Source: Anaerococcus hydrogenalis DSM 7454 (lineage in GTDB: Bacteria > Bacillota > Clostridia > Tissierellales > Peptoniphilaceae). Taken from it: a stretch of 64,000 nucleotides of DNA. The stretch's first letter is position 1. The number at the start of each line of letters is the position of its first letter. Below are positions 37,796 to 49,046 of this stretch, piece by piece. The notes under the pieces were generated by a model. The model did no database searches. It was not told where the DNA came from and saw only the letters and a list, made by a program, of their open reading frames with translations. The position numbers were made by a program, and so were the translations under genes. The stretch covers positions 1 to 64,000 of the forward strand of contig NZ_ABXA01000019.1 of NCBI RefSeq assembly GCF_000173355.1, in the 5' to 3' direction.

Positions 37796-39165
37796 GAAAG
37801 CAATATACAAGGATTAAAAAAATAGAAGCATCAATTATTGAACTTGAAAAAGTTGAAGATATTGCCTATAACGCTGTTGTAAAAATAAACACTTTGGGTC
37901 AAAATTTTATTGGTCAAGTTGTAAAGATTGATGATGAGACTGTAACTGTAGAAGTTTTTGGAAACACCCAAGATTTTTCTTTAAATGATATAGTTGTAGA
38001 ATTTGAAGAAAAACCATTGGAAATTCCTTTAAATGAATCTATTTTAGGAAGAACTTTTAACGGTATAGCAAGACCAATAGATGATGGTGGAGAAATTTAT
38101 TCTGATAAATTTTATTCAGTTGAAGGAAATCCGCTAAATCCTGTTGCAAGAGAGTATCCAAGAAACTTTATCCAAACAGGTATTTCATCTATCGATATTT
38201 TAACAACTCTTATTCGTGGTCAAAAATTACCAATTTTTTCTGGATCTGGTATGCCACACAATGAAATTGCAGCTCAAATTGTTAGACAGGCAAAATTAAA
38301 AACTAATGAAGATTTTTGCTTTGTTTTTGCAGCAATGGGAATTAAAAAAGATGAAGCTATGTTTTTTGAAGATGCCTTCACAAAGGCCGGTGTTAAAGAT
38401 AAGGTTGTAATGTATGAAAATTTGGCTGATGATCCAATTATGGAAAGATTAATAACACCTAAATGTGCACTAACAGCTGCCGAATATTTGGCCTTTGAAA
38501 AAAATAAACATGTTTTGGTAATAATTACTGATATAACTTCTTACGCAGAAGCTCTTCGTGAAGTTTCTTCAATTAGACAAGAAGTTCCTTCTCGTAAAGG
38601 ATATCCTGGATATTTATATTCAGATCTTGCAAGTTTATATGAAAGAGCTGGTATGATTGAAGGAGTTAATGGATCAGTTACCTTAATTCCTATTTTAACC
38701 ATGCCAAACGATGATATAACTCATCCTATTCCTGATTTAACTGGATATATCACAGAAGGACAAATTGTAATTGATAGGATGCTTGACCAAAAAGGAATTT
38801 ATCCACCAATTAATGTTTTGCCATCTTTATCAAGACTTATGAAGGACGGAATTGGTGAAGGATATACAAGAAAAGATCATGAAGATCTTATGAACCAACT
38901 TTATGAATCTTATTCAAAAGTTCAAGAAATTAGAAATATTTCACAAATTGTAGGTGAAGATGATTTATCCGATGTTGACAAGGCATACTTAAATTTTGGT
39001 AAAGAATTTGAAAGTAGGTTTTTAAGTCAAGATCCTTATGAGAATAGAAGTCTTGAACAATCTTTAGATTTAGGATGGAATATTTTGAAAATTTTACCAA
39101 TCGAAGAAATTCATAGGGTAAGTCCAGAAAACAAAGAAAAATTCTTGGGTGATAAAAATGACTGA
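37792..39165 (+). CDS. ntpB: V-type ATP synthase subunit B
   Basis: The non-catalytic nucleotide-site subunit of the A3B3 head, 457 residues. The family features [36 protein letters not shown] (a P-loop-like stretch lacking the Lys-Thr of true Walker A, as in all B subunits), [12 protein letters not shown] and [12 protein letters not shown] are visible. It overlaps ntpA by 4 nt and ntpD by 8 nt. Confidence 0.97.
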   Translation: MRKQYTRIKKIEASIIELEKVEDIAYNAVVKINTLGQNFIGQVVKIDDETVTVEVFGNTQDFSLNDIVVEFEEKPLEIPLNESILGRTFNGIARPIDDGGEIYSDKFYSVEGNPLNPVAREYPRNFIQTGISSIDILTTLIRGQKLPIFSGSGMPHNEIAAQIVRQAKLKTNEDFCFVFAAMGIKKDEAMFFEDAFTKAGVKDKVVMYENLADDPIMERLITPKCALTAAEYLAFEKNKHVLVIITDITSYAEALREVSSIRQEVPSRKGYPGYLYSDLASLYERAGMIEGVNGSVTLIPILTMPNDDITHPIPDLTGYITEGQIVIDRMLDQKGIYPPINVLPSLSRLMKDGIGEGYTRKDHEDLMNQLYESYSKVQEIRNISQIVGEDDLSDVDKAYLNFGKEFESRFLSQDPYENRSLEQSLDLGWNILKILPIEEIHRVSPENKEKFLGDKND

Positions 39166-39783
39166 GACAAAATTTGCTCCAACAAAGGCAAATTTAATGA
39201 AGGCCAAAAGTCAACTTGACTTGATTAACGAGGGTTATGATATTCTTGATAAAAAAGAAAAGCCTTGATTGGTCAGTATAATGCAAAAATAAACCAAAGA
39301 AATGAATTAAATAAGATTGTAAATTCTTATATTAAAGATGTTAAGAAAAATATTAAAAAGGCTATAGTTACTACTGGGGAAGATAGGCTAAAATCAATAG
39401 CCTTATCTGTTCCGATAGATAATTCCATATCTTTAAAAGAGAAAAAATTTATGCAAACAAAAATTTTTGAAATTAGTTTTGATGAAAAGAAATTAGACTT
39501 GTCATATTCATTAAATCTAACAAATTCTTTGTTTGATGAAGCTCTTATTTCTTTGAATGATTTGAAAGAAAAGGTATATAAATTAGCAGAACTTGATACA
39601 ACTATTAAAAATTTGGATACTGAAATCAAAAAAACTTCAAAGAAGGTAAATTCTCTAGAGAAAGTACAAATTCCAAATTATAAGTCTATAATAAAGTCCA
39701 TTTCAGGTCAAATAGAAGAAAGAGAAAGAGAAGAATTTTCTAAAACAAAAATGGTTAAGGATAAAAAAAATTCAAAAAGGTAA
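39158..39783 (+). CDS. ntpD: V-type ATP synthase subunit D (frameshifted in this sequence)
   Basis: The rotor shaft, two long antiparallel helices inside the head. The N-terminus [27 protein letters not shown] is a clear D signature and the second long helix (about 120-200) follows. The frame breaks at six A (39251-39256); seven would give Asp-Lys-Lys-Arg-Lys-Ala-Leu-Ile and a single 208-residue protein. The gene overlaps ntpB and ends the operon; its stop codon lies in the terminator stem. Confidence 0.93.
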
Positions 39784-39808
39784 ATGATATATCATTTATC
39801 TTTTTTTA
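39778..39808 (+). terminator. intrinsic terminator at the end of the V-ATPase operon
   Basis: The palindrome TAAATGATATATCATTTA (39781-39798) extended by G-T pairs and followed by a run of T. The ntpD stop codon is its first triplet. Confidence 0.75.
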
Positions 39809-39846
39809 TTGGGTATATTTATAAAAAAGATATATAAGGAGGATTT

Positions 39847-40383
39847 ATGGATAAGATAAAAAATGATATAGAGGCAGCTTGTCTTGAAATTCTTGATAAA
39901 AGCCATGCAAAAGAAGGAGATGTTTTTGTTCTTGGCGGTTCTTCTTCTGAAGTTGTAGGTTATAATATTGGATCTCATTCTAGAGAAGAAGTAGGAGAAA
40001 TAATTGTAACAACACTTCTTAAAATTTTAAATGAGAAAAAAATTTATCTTGCAGTTGGAGGATGTGAACATATAAATAGGGCTATTGTAGTTGAAAAAAA
40101 CCTTGCCATAAGAGATAGGTATGAAATTGTATCAGTTGTACCAAAAATTCATGCTGGTGGATCTTTTGCTACAGCAGCTTATAAAAACTTTAAAGATCCT
40201 GTTGTTATAGAACATATAAGTGGAGATTTTGGTATGGATATTGGTGATGCAAATATAGGTATGCATATAAAATTTGTTCAAGTTCCTCTTAGGTTAAGTG
40301 TAAAAAATATTGGTTCAGCTCATTTGACTGCCCTTAAATCAAGGCCTAAATTAATTGGTGGGATAAGGGCAAGATATGAATAA
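39847..40383 (+). CDS. UPF0340/TIGR01440 family protein (YwlG-like)
   Basis: A conserved 178-residue protein of unknown role found in many Firmicutes. The family segments FVLGGSSSEVVGYNIGSHS, AVGGCEHINRAIVVE and ISGDFGMDIGDANIGMHIKFVQVPLR are visible. A strong AAGGAGG site precedes the ATG. It appears to be transcribed alone: a terminator lies on each side. Nothing in the neighbourhood hints at its function. Confidence 0.92.
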   Translation: MDKIKNDIEAACLEILDKSHAKEGDVFVLGGSSSEVVGYNIGSHSREEVGEIIVTTLLKILNEKKIYLAVGGCEHINRAIVVEKNLAIRDRYEIVSVVPKIHAGGSFATAAYKNFKDPVVIEHISGDFGMDIGDANIGMHIKFVQVPLRLSVKNIGSAHLTALKSRPKLIGGIRARYE

Positions 40384-40392
40384 TTTTTAAAT

Positions 40393-41568
40393 TTAAAATA
40401 GCTTTGCAATTTGCAAAGCTATTTTTTTTATATTATTAAATTTAATTGTCTCATACTCGCTTGTATCTTCTATATCATATGATGATTTTTGCATTGAAGC
40501 CGAAAGGGCAAGTCCAATATTTACAAAACAAATTAGTAAAAATGTTCCTCCAGATGAGAAAAATGGAAGAGGTATTCCAGTTACCGGCATTAAACCAATT
40601 GTCATCGCAACATTTTCGAATATATGTATAAAAAACATTGCACAAATACCTGAAACCATAAATGATATAAAAGAATTTTTTGAATTCTTGCTTATAATTA
40701 AAAGTCTATAAATAATTATAACAAAAGCTACTAGCATAAGTACAGCTCCAATAAAGCCTAGCTCTTCTGCAAGAACTGAAAAAATATAGTCAGTTTCCTT
40801 CTCAGGAATATATCCATATTGGGCTTGGGTACCCTTCATATATCCCCTTCCGGTAAACATACCTGATCCAATTGCAATTAGCCCTTGTTGTTGTTGCCAA
40901 CCACTTCCTGATGTATCTCTTGATGGATCTAAGAAATCATGGATTCTGTCAGCCCTATAACCTTCTAGATTTAATAGTAAAATTAAACCAAATACTCCTG
41001 CAAGAAGGAGGAGGGAGATTATCCATTTCCAAGAAAGACCAGCTAAAAATAACATCACTGCTATAAAAAATATATATACCATGGCTGTTCCAAAATCTGG
41101 CTGCAACAAGATGAATAAAATTGGAAGACCTGCAAAAACTATAGTAAATAATAATCTTTTAGGGTCATTAATATCATCTTTATATTTTTCTAGATAAGCA
41201 GAAAGGGCAAAAATTATACCAACTTTTGTGATTTCGGATGGTTGTATTTGGATAGGTCCTAAAATTAACCAGGAATTAGAACCCCATTGTTGCTCACCTT
41301 GTCCTAAAAATATGGTCAAAATCAAAAGGGCTAGCGAAATTCCATAAATCGGATAAGCTGCTTTTTTTATGACATCCATATCCATAGTACAAATTAAGAT
41401 TATAAAAATAAATCCTAATATAGAAGCAAATATTTGACTTCGAATTTTTAAAATATTTCCAGAAAATGCCGAATAAAGGACAATTAGTCCATAAATACTT
41501 AAAAAGGCAACACTTAAAAATAAGGGCCAGTCAAATTTTTCAAATTCTTTTTTCTTTAAATTAAACAT
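40393..41568 (-). CDS. rodA: rod shape-determining SEDS glycosyltransferase RodA/FtsW
   Basis: A polytopic membrane peptidoglycan polymerase of the SEDS family (391 residues, about ten membrane helices). Signatures include GQWSNSWL-like WGSNSWLILGPIQIQPSEITK, LQPDFGTAMVY, YGYIPEKETDYIFSVLAEELG and GIPLPFFSSGGT. The start at 41568 follows GGAGTGA at proper spacing; an ATG 18 nt further out lies before that site. FtsW and SpoVE look alike. Without a division-gene neighbourhood RodA is the better guess. The last ten codons lie inside the shared terminator hairpin. Confidence 0.88.
   Translation of the reverse strand: MFNLKKKEFEKFDWPLFLSVAFLSIYGLIVLYSAFSGNILKIRSQIFASILGFIFIILICTMDMDVIKKAAYPIYGISLALLILTIFLGQGEQQWGSNSWLILGPIQIQPSEITKVGIIFALSAYLEKYKDDINDPKRLLFTIVFAGLPILFILLQPDFGTAMVYIFFIAVMLFLAGLSWKWIISLLLLAGVFGLILLLNLEGYRADRIHDFLDPSRDTSGSGWQQQQGLIAIGSGMFTGRGYMKGTQAQYGYIPEKETDYIFSVLAEELGFIGAVLMLVAFVIIIYRLLIISKNSKNSFISFMVSGICAMFFIHIFENVAMTIGLMPVTGIPLPFFSSGGTFLLICFVNIGLALSASMQKSSYDIEDTSEYETIKFNNIKKIALQIAKLF
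40395..40425. terminator. bidirectional terminator between UPF0340 gene and rodA
   Basis: AAAATAGCTTTGCAA (40395-40409) is fully complementary to TTGCAAAGCTATTTT (40411-40425). T runs lie in both directions. The left half also encodes the last codons of rodA on the minus strand. Confidence 0.85.
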
Positions 41569-41646
41569 TTCATCACTCCAATTCAAAATTAATTATATAA
41601 TAGAAATAAGTATTCTTCAATTAATATTTTTCCATAAAGGGGTATA

Positions 41647-42312
41647 ATGATATCCGGTAAAGAGGTGATAGTTATTTTAAATAAGAAGCAAATTAATGAA
41701 GTAATAGAAAGACTCGATAATTTATATCCAAACTTAGAAAAAAGTTTTCTTGACTTTACGACACCATTTGAGCTATTGGTTGCTACAATTTTATCTGCCC
41801 AATGTACTGATGTAAGGGTAAATAAGGTTACAAACCATATGTTCAAATATGCTAATAAGCCAGAAGATTTTTCAAAAATGGATATAAAAGAAATAGAAGA
41901 TTATATTAAAACTTGCGGATTATATAAAAATAAGGCAAAAAATATAAAAAATGCATCAATAATGCTAATTCGAGAATTTGATGGAGAAGTTCCTTCTAAC
42001 ATGAAAGATCTCATTAAACTTCCAGGAGTTGGAAGAAAAACAGCAAATGTTGTAATGAGTAATGCATTTGGAATTGATGCAATAGCTGTGGACACTCATG
42101 TTCAAAGAGTTTCAAATAGGATAGGCCTTGCCCACAGTAAGGATGTTTTAAATACAGAAAAAGATCTTAGAAAAAATTTACCTAAAGAAAAATGGTCCAA
42201 GCTTCACCATCAAATAATTGCACATGGAAGAAAAATATGTAAGGCAAGAAATCCCCTATGTGAAGAATGTGACCTAAGAGATTTATGTGAAGATTATAAG
42301 GAGAGAAAATGA
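41647..42312 (+). CDS. nth: endonuclease III
   Basis: A DNA glycosylase/AP lyase that removes oxidised pyrimidines. It shows the helix-hairpin-helix LPGVGRKTANVVM with the catalytic Lys, the catalytic Asp in VDTHVQRVSNR, and the C-terminal [4Fe-4S] ligands in CKARNPLCEECDLRDLC. The start is uncertain. ATG 41647 lies inside a TATAAT box (41643-41648), so it may not be transcribed. The ribosome site AGAGGTGA instead points to an in-frame ATT at 41674, giving the family-like LNKKQINEVIERL. The span given is the longest form. Confidence 0.92.
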   Translation: MISGKEVIVILNKKQINEVIERLDNLYPNLEKSFLDFTTPFELLVATILSAQCTDVRVNKVTNHMFKYANKPEDFSKMDIKEIEDYIKTCGLYKNKAKNIKNASIMLIREFDGEVPSNMKDLIKLPGVGRKTANVVMSNAFGIDAIAVDTHVQRVSNRIGLAHSKDVLNTEKDLRKNLPKEKWSKLHHQIIAHGRKICKARNPLCEECDLRDLCEDYKERK

Positions 42313-43142
42313 TAAAATTATTTGCTATGGATTTGGATGGAACAAGTCTAGATAGTAATTCAATATTACAAGAAAAAACAATAAAAGCTTTAAAAAAACT
42401 TGATGAGAACGGAATAAAATTCGTATTTACATCAGGAAGGGCAACCCCATCAGTTAGATATTTAATGGATTTGACAGGACTAGATAATCCCATGGTTACT
42501 AATAACGGTGCCTTGGCTTTTATAAATAAAGAAAATTTAATATATGAAAATCCTCTAAAACACGAAGAAGTTAAAGAATTAATTAATTTTAGCGAAAACA
42601 ACAAGTTTTTTTATCAATTTTATGATAAAGATACTTACTATTCAAATAGGATATGGCCAGAAAGATTTGATCATTTAGAAAATAATTCTTCATATGGAAT
42701 GAACTTTCAAGTAAATTTCTCATTTTCTACCAATCCCTTAAAAGAATTGGAATTAAGAAAAGATTCTGCCTTTAAATTTCAGATATTTCCAGATATAAAA
42801 AAACCTGAGGAAGAAAGAAAAATTCTAGAAAAAGTTTCAGATATGGGACTTTATCCAACAACATCAGCCTATGGAATGATAGAAATCATGCAAAATAATG
42901 TTAATAAGTATAGGGGTTTAAGTGAGATTGGAAATCTTTTGGGTATAAGTAAAGAAGAAATGGCAGCAATAGGTGACCAAGACAATGATATTCCTATGTT
43001 ATCTAATGTTGGCTTATCTTTTGCTATGGGAAATGCAATTGATGAAGTTAAAAAAATATCTGATTATATAGTATCAAGTAATGATGATTTTGGTCTTGTA
43101 GAAGCCATAAACATAGTTTTGGAGAAAAATTCTAATGTTTAA
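42309..43142 (+). CDS. Cof-type HAD-IIB family hydrolase (sugar-phosphatase-like)
   Basis: A cytoplasmic HAD phosphatase of 277 residues, probably acting on small phosphorylated compounds. Motif I is AMDLDGTSLD (Asp8 and Asp10), motif II is FTSGRA, and motif IV is AIGDQDNDIPML followed by GLSFAMGNA. The large cap between motifs II and III marks class IIB. The substrate is unknown. It overlaps nth by 4 nt and trmL by 8 nt. Confidence 0.9.
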   Translation: MIKLFAMDLDGTSLDSNSILQEKTIKALKKLDENGIKFVFTSGRATPSVRYLMDLTGLDNPMVTNNGALAFINKENLIYENPLKHEEVKELINFSENNKFFYQFYDKDTYYSNRIWPERFDHLENNSSYGMNFQVNFSFSTNPLKELELRKDSAFKFQIFPDIKKPEEERKILEKVSDMGLYPTTSAYGMIEIMQNNVNKYRGLSEIGNLLGISKEEMAAIGDQDNDIPMLSNVGLSFAMGNAIDEVKKISDYIVSSNDDFGLVEAINIVLEKNSNV

Positions 43143-43593
43143 TATTGTTTTAATTTCACCAGAACACCCGGGAAATGTAGGAAATATTTCAAGAACCTGT
43201 GTTTTGACAGAATCAAGATTACACCTTATAAGACCCTTTAAATTTGATTTTTCTAATAAAAGTTTAAAAAAGGCAGGGATAGATTATTGGGATAAACTTG
43301 ATTTAGTAGTACACGATTCCTTAGATGAATTTTTTACCTATGTTAAAGATAAAAATATTTATTTAATTGAAACAGGCAGTGATAAAAATTATGCCGATAT
43401 TTCCTATAAAGATGGAGATTATTTCATATTTGGTAGAGAAAAAGAAGGAATTGAAAAAGAGATTTTGGATAAATATAAGGAAAAAATTTATACAATTCCA
43501 ATGACAAAGAAATTAAATAGGTCCCTTAATTTGGCAAATTCTGTTGCTATAGTACTTTATGAGGGACTTAGACAAAATAATTTTAAAATATAA
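43135..43593 (+). CDS. trmL: tRNA (cytidine(34)-2'-O)-methyltransferase
   Basis: A SPOUT-class methyltransferase that modifies the wobble base of leucine tRNAs. The 152-residue protein has the family start NIVLISPEHPGNVGNISRTC, FIFGREKEGIEKEIL and the knot region IPMTKKLNRSLNLANSVAIVLYEG. Part of the nth-HAD-trmL run. Confidence 0.93.
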   Translation: MFNIVLISPEHPGNVGNISRTCVLTESRLHLIRPFKFDFSNKSLKKAGIDYWDKLDLVVHDSLDEFFTYVKDKNIYLIETGSDKNYADISYKDGDYFIFGREKEGIEKEILDKYKEKIYTIPMTKKLNRSLNLANSVAIVLYEGLRQNNFKI

Positions 43594-43605
43594 AGAGGTG
43601 GTTAT

Positions 43606-44532
43606 ATGCTAGATGTAATAATTATTGGAGCAGGTCCTGCTGGACTTACTGCAGGTTTATATGCAGGTAGAGCTAAATTAAAAACATTGATTTTAGAAAA
43701 AGATATTTCAGGTGGACAAATTGCTACAACAGAACATGTAGAAAATTATCCAGGATCAATGAAAGGTGCTGGTGGACTTGCCTTATCTGAAAGAATGGAA
43801 GAGCAAGCAAAGCAATTTTGTGATATAAAATATAAAGAAGTTACAAAAGTCGATTTAACTAGTGACATAAAAAAAGTTTACACAAAAGATGAGGTTTATG
43901 AAGCAAAAGTTGTAATCTTATCAACTGGTGCAAGTCACAGGAAATTAAATGTAAAAGGTGAAAAAGAATTTGCAAATCTAGGAGTATCATACTGCTCAAC
44001 ATGTGATGGACCATTTTACCAAGGACTTGACATTTATGTAGTAGGTGGTGGTGAAGCTGCTCTTGAAGAAGCCTTATATTTAACAAAATTTGGAAAAAGT
44101 GTAAATATAATTCACAGAAGAGAGGGCCTTAGAGCAAGTCAAACAGTGATTGATAGGTGTAAGGAAAACGAAAAAATTAACTTTTTACTTAACTATACAG
44201 TAAATGAAATCAAGGGAGATACTGAAGTTAAGGAATTAATTTTAAAAAATACTCAAAATGGAGAATTAAAATCAATAAAAAATGATGATAATAGTCCAAT
44301 TGGGGTATTTATATATATAGGCAATATCCCACAAACTGATTTGTTTAAAGATCAAGTAAAACTTGAAAATGGTTATATACCAACTGATGAAGATATGAAA
44401 ACAAATGTTAAGGGAGTATTTGCAGTTGGAGATACCAGAGTCAAAAAAATTAGACAAATGGTAACAGCAACAAGTGATGGATGTATTGCAAGTGAGATGG
44501 CAAACAAGTACATCGAAAATGGCGAGTGGTAG
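43606..44532 (+). CDS. trxB: thioredoxin reductase
   Basis: A flavoenzyme moving electrons from NADPH to thioredoxin. The 308-residue protein has the FAD motif GAGPAGLTAGLYA, the redox pair Cys130 and Cys133 (CSTC in place of the common CATC), the NADPH-binding VVGGGEAALEEAL, and GDTRVKKIRQMVTATSDG near the C-terminus. An AAGAGGTGG site precedes the ATG. The cognate thioredoxin is not in this window. Confidence 0.93.
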   Translation: MLDVIIIGAGPAGLTAGLYAGRAKLKTLILEKDISGGQIATTEHVENYPGSMKGAGGLALSERMEEQAKQFCDIKYKEVTKVDLTSDIKKVYTKDEVYEAKVVILSTGASHRKLNVKGEKEFANLGVSYCSTCDGPFYQGLDIYVVGGGEAALEEALYLTKFGKSVNIIHRREGLRASQTVIDRCKENEKINFLLNYTVNEIKGDTEVKELILKNTQNGELKSIKNDDNSPIGVFIYIGNIPQTDLFKDQVKLENGYIPTDEDMKTNVKGVFAVGDTRVKKIRQMVTATSDGCIASEMANKYIENGEW

Positions 44533-44537
44533 ACAAC

Positions 44538-44565
44538 TTGACAAAAAAACGACAATTAGTAAAAT
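44538..44565 (+). promoter_or_regulatory. strong promoter for the glycolytic operon
   Basis: A perfect -35 TTGACA (44538-44543) and -10 TAAAAT (44560-44565) are separated by 16 bp, 41 nt before the gap start. I see no cggR regulator gene or obvious operator palindrome. Confidence 0.75.
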
Positions 44566-44606
44566 AATTATTGTAAAACACATTGAAAAGCACTTAGGAG
44601 GAAATA

Positions 44607-45614
44607 ATGACAACAAAAGTAGCTATTAACGGATTTGGAAGAATTGGACGTCTTACATTAAGAAGAATCTCTGAAGTAGAAGAAAATATCGAAGTAGTTG
44701 CAATCAACGACCTTATTGATAAAAAAGGTTTATTATATGCATTCAAATATGATACAGCTCAAGGAAGATTCAACGGAGATGCTGAATTAACAGAAGATGG
44801 ATTTAAAATCAATGGTAAAGAAATAAAAGTATTTGCTGAAAGAAATCCAGAAGATTTACCTTGGAAAGACTTAGGTGTTGATATAGTTCTTGAATGTACA
44901 GGATTCTTTACAGAAAAAGAAAAAGCTGAAGCACACATCAAAGCTGGAGCTAAAAAAGTTCTAATTTCTGCACCAGGAAAAGGTGACTTAAAAACAATAG
45001 TATATGGTGTAAACCATGAAATTCTTGATGGATCAGAAACAGTAGTTTCAGGAGCAAGCTGTACAACAAACTGCTTAGCACCAATGGTTAATGTATTGAA
45101 AAATGAATTTGGATTTGTTTCAGGACAAATGTCAACAATCCACGCTTATACAGCAACTCAAGCTATCCAAGATACACCAGCTACTAAAAAAGATTTAAGA
45201 GGTGGTAGAGCTGCAGCACAAAATACAATTCCAGCATCTACAGGAGCTGCAAAAGCTGTAGGTAAAGTACTTCCAGAAGTTGAAGGAAAAATTGATGGAT
45301 CAGCATTAAGAGTTCCTACAATAACAGGATCAATCACAGAACTTTACTCAGTTCTTGAAAAGAAAGTTACTGTTGAAGAAGTTAATGCAGCTATGAAAAA
45401 ATACTCATCAGATGCATTTGCTTATACAGAAGATGATATTGTATCAAGCGATATAGTAGGATACCCAGCAGGTTCAGTATTTGATTCTCAACTTACAAAA
45501 ATAGTTGAAGGAGCAAATGGAACTCAAGTTGTTAAAACTGTTGCATGGTATGACAATGAAATGGGATACGTATCTAACCTAGTTAGAACACTTGATTACT
45601 TAGCAAATCTTTAA
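44607..45614 (+). CDS. gap: glyceraldehyde-3-phosphate dehydrogenase, type I
   Basis: Oxidises glyceraldehyde 3-phosphate to 1,3-bisphosphoglycerate using NAD+. The 335-residue protein has the NAD-binding NGFGRIGRL, the catalytic Cys152 in [12 protein letters not shown], and [15 protein letters not shown]. Codons are those of very abundant proteins. An AGGAGG site precedes the ATG. It is the first gene of gap-pgk-tpiA-eno and is followed by a terminator that may trim downstream expression. Confidence 0.98.
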   Translation: MTTKVAINGFGRIGRLTLRRISEVEENIEVVAINDLIDKKGLLYAFKYDTAQGRFNGDAELTEDGFKINGKEIKVFAERNPEDLPWKDLGVDIVLECTGFFTEKEKAEAHIKAGAKKVLISAPGKGDLKTIVYGVNHEILDGSETVVSGASCTTNCLAPMVNVLKNEFGFVSGQMSTIHAYTATQAIQDTPATKKDLRGGRAAAQNTIPASTGAAKAVGKVLPEVEGKIDGSALRVPTITGSITELYSVLEKKVTVEEVNAAMKKYSSDAFAYTEDDIVSSDIVGYPAGSVFDSQLTKIVEGANGTQVVKTVAWYDNEMGYVSNLVRTLDYLANL

Positions 45615-45624
45615 GAGTTAAACG

Positions 45625-45650
45625 GGCGAGATATTATTCTCGCCTTTTTT
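45625..45650 (+). terminator. internal terminator between gap and pgk
   Basis: GGCGAGA (45625-45631) pairs with TCTCGCC (45638-45644), followed by six T. It lies in the 47-nt gap-pgk spacer, and pgk has no obvious promoter of its own, so partial read-through is implied. Confidence 0.85.
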
Positions 45651-45661
45651 AGAGGAGAATT

Positions 45662-46858
45662 ATGAATAAAAAAACAGTAAATGACTTAAATGTAAATGGA
45701 AAAAAAGTTCTTGTAAGAGTTGACTTCAATGTTCCTTTATCAAAAGAAAACAACGAAGAAATTGCTGATGATACAAGAATTAGAGCAGCTCTTCCAACAA
45801 TTGATTACCTACTAGAAAATGATGCTAAGGTAATCCTAATGAGCCACTTAGGTAGACCAAAGGGAGAAGCTAAGCCAGAATTTGCTCTAAAACCTGTAGC
45901 AGATTGGCTAGAGAATCACTACAAAGATAAATTCCACTTCTTCCCAAGCCCAGAAGTAGTTGATGACAAAGTTAAAGAAGAAGTAGCAAATCTTAAAGAA
46001 GGTGAAGTTTGCCTAATAGAAAATACAAGATATGTTGCTGGTGAAACAAAAAATGATCCTGAATTTGCTAAAAAGCTAGCATCTCTTGCAGACCTATATG
46101 TAAATGATGCCTTTGGAACAAGCCACAGAGCACACGCATCTAACGTTGGAGTAGCAAGCATTCTTCCTTCAGCAGTAGGCTTCCTAATAGAAAAAGAAAT
46201 AGACGTAATGGGTAAGGCACTAGAAGCCCCAGAACACCCATTTGTTTCAATCCTTGGTGGAGCTAAGGTATCTGATAAGATTGGGGTAATCGAAAATCTA
46301 ATAACTAAAGTAGATACAATCCTAATAGGTGGAGGAATGGCTTATACCTTCCTCAAAGCTCAAGGAAAAGAAATAGGTAAATCTCTTCTAGAAGAAGATA
46401 AGATGGATTTATCACTTGAATTAATCAAGAAAGCTGAAGCTAACAACGTAGAAATTCTACTACCAGTAGATGTTGTTATAGCAGATGAAATCAAAGCAGG
46501 TGCTGAAACTGAGATAGTTGATATTGACTCTATACCAGAAGATAAAGAAGCCCTAGATATAGGACCAAAAACTGCAGAACTTTTCTCATCAAAAATTAAA
46601 GAAGCTAAGACTGTTGTTTGGAATGGACCAATGGGAGTATTTGAAATAAAAGAATTCGCAGATGGTACAAATAAGGTTGCAGCAGCCCTTGCAGAATCAG
46701 ATGCAATTACAATAGTAGGTGGAGGAGATTCTGCACTTGCAATTGAACTTGCAGGTCTAAAAGATAAGATCACTCACGTATCAACTGGTGGTGGAGCAAG
46801 TCTTGAATTTTTAGAAGGAAAAACTCTACCAGGAATAGATTGTATTGACGAAAAATAA
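45662..46858 (+). CDS. pgk: phosphoglycerate kinase
   Basis: Makes ATP from 1,3-bisphosphoglycerate. The 398-residue protein shows [37 protein letters not shown] and the nucleotide loop WNGPMGVFE with [18 protein letters not shown] lies 6 nt upstream of the ATG. Codon bias is strong. Confidence 0.98.
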   Translation: MNKKTVNDLNVNGKKVLVRVDFNVPLSKENNEEIADDTRIRAALPTIDYLLENDAKVILMSHLGRPKGEAKPEFALKPVADWLENHYKDKFHFFPSPEVVDDKVKEEVANLKEGEVCLIENTRYVAGETKNDPEFAKKLASLADLYVNDAFGTSHRAHASNVGVASILPSAVGFLIEKEIDVMGKALEAPEHPFVSILGGAKVSDKIGVIENLITKVDTILIGGGMAYTFLKAQGKEIGKSLLEEDKMDLSLELIKKAEANNVEILLPVDVVIADEIKAGAETEIVDIDSIPEDKEALDIGPKTAELFSSKIKEAKTVVWNGPMGVFEIKEFADGTNKVAAALAESDAITIVGGGDSALAIELAGLKDKITHVSTGGGASLEFLEGKTLPGIDCIDEK

Positions 46859-46867
46859 GGAGTAAAT

Positions 46868-47620
46868 ATGCGTACACCAGTAATAGTAGGAAACTGGAAA
46901 ATGAATATGACACCTAGCCAAGCAAAAACTTTGCTAGAAGAGTTAGTAAAACTTGACCTTGATGAAAGTGTTGAGAAAGGTGTTTGCGTACCAGCAATTG
47001 ACCTTTTACTAGCTAGTGAAATATTAAAAGATTCTGATATAAAATTTGGTGCTGAAAATATGCACTATGAAGAAAGTGGAGCTTACACAGGAGAAATTTC
47101 TCCAACAATGTTAAATGATATTAAAGCTGATTATGTAATATTAGGACATTCAGAAAGACGTGAATATTTCAAAGAAGACGATGAATTAATTAATAAAAAA
47201 GTTCTTTCAGCTCTAGATCATGATATAACTCCAATTCTTTGTGTTGGTGAAACTTTAGAGGAAAGAGAAGCTAACAAACAAGAAGAAAAAGTTAAAGATC
47301 AACTTGAAAAAGATCTTAAGGGAATAGAAGGTTCAGATATTACAAAAGTAATAATTGCATATGAACCAATTTGGGCTATAGGAACTGGAAAAACTGCCTC
47401 AGCTGAAGATGCTGATGATATGTGTTTATTTATCAGAAACTATATAAAAGAAGCTTTCTGTGAAGATTGTTCTCAAAAAATAAGAATTCAATATGGTGGA
47501 TCAATGAAACCAAATAATGTTAAAGAACTTTTAGCTAAAGAAAATATTGATGGTGGTCTTATTGGTGGAGCAAGCCTTAAGGCAGAAGATTTCGAAAAAT
47601 TAGTTAATCATAAAAAATAA
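46868..47620 (+). CDS. tpiA: triosephosphate isomerase
   Basis: Interconverts dihydroxyacetone phosphate and glyceraldehyde 3-phosphate. In 250 residues: GNWKMN with catalytic Lys11, GHSERRE with the catalytic His, AYEPIWAIGTGKTA with the catalytic Glu, and the phosphate loop IQYGGSMKPNN. It begins 9 nt after pgk. Confidence 0.98.
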   Translation: MRTPVIVGNWKMNMTPSQAKTLLEELVKLDLDESVEKGVCVPAIDLLLASEILKDSDIKFGAENMHYEESGAYTGEISPTMLNDIKADYVILGHSERREYFKEDDELINKKVLSALDHDITPILCVGETLEEREANKQEEKVKDQLEKDLKGIEGSDITKVIIAYEPIWAIGTGKTASAEDADDMCLFIRNYIKEAFCEDCSQKIRIQYGGSMKPNNVKELLAKENIDGGLIGGASLKAEDFEKLVNHKK

Positions 47621-48937
<1,317 letters not shown>

Positions 48938-48955
48938 TTTTATAAAATGGTAAAT

Positions 48956-48989
48956 AGAGGGGTAAAATATTATTAAGCCCCTCTTTTTT
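48956..48989 (+). terminator. terminator of the glycolytic operon
   Basis: AGAGGGG (48956-48962) pairs with CCCCTCT (48978-48984), with a 15-nt loop, followed by a T run to 48989. Confidence 0.88.
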
Positions 48990-48990
48990 A

Positions 48991-49019
48991 TTGTAATAAT
49001 TATCTTTTTATGATATTAT
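48991..49019 (+). promoter_or_regulatory. promoter for secG
   Basis: TTGTAA (48991-48996), a 17-bp spacer and TATTAT (49014-49019) with an upstream TG (extended -10). It lies 28 nt before the secG start, right after the eno terminator. Confidence 0.5.
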
Positions 49020-49046
49020 AAAATAGTATGAAAACGGAGGTGTCAG

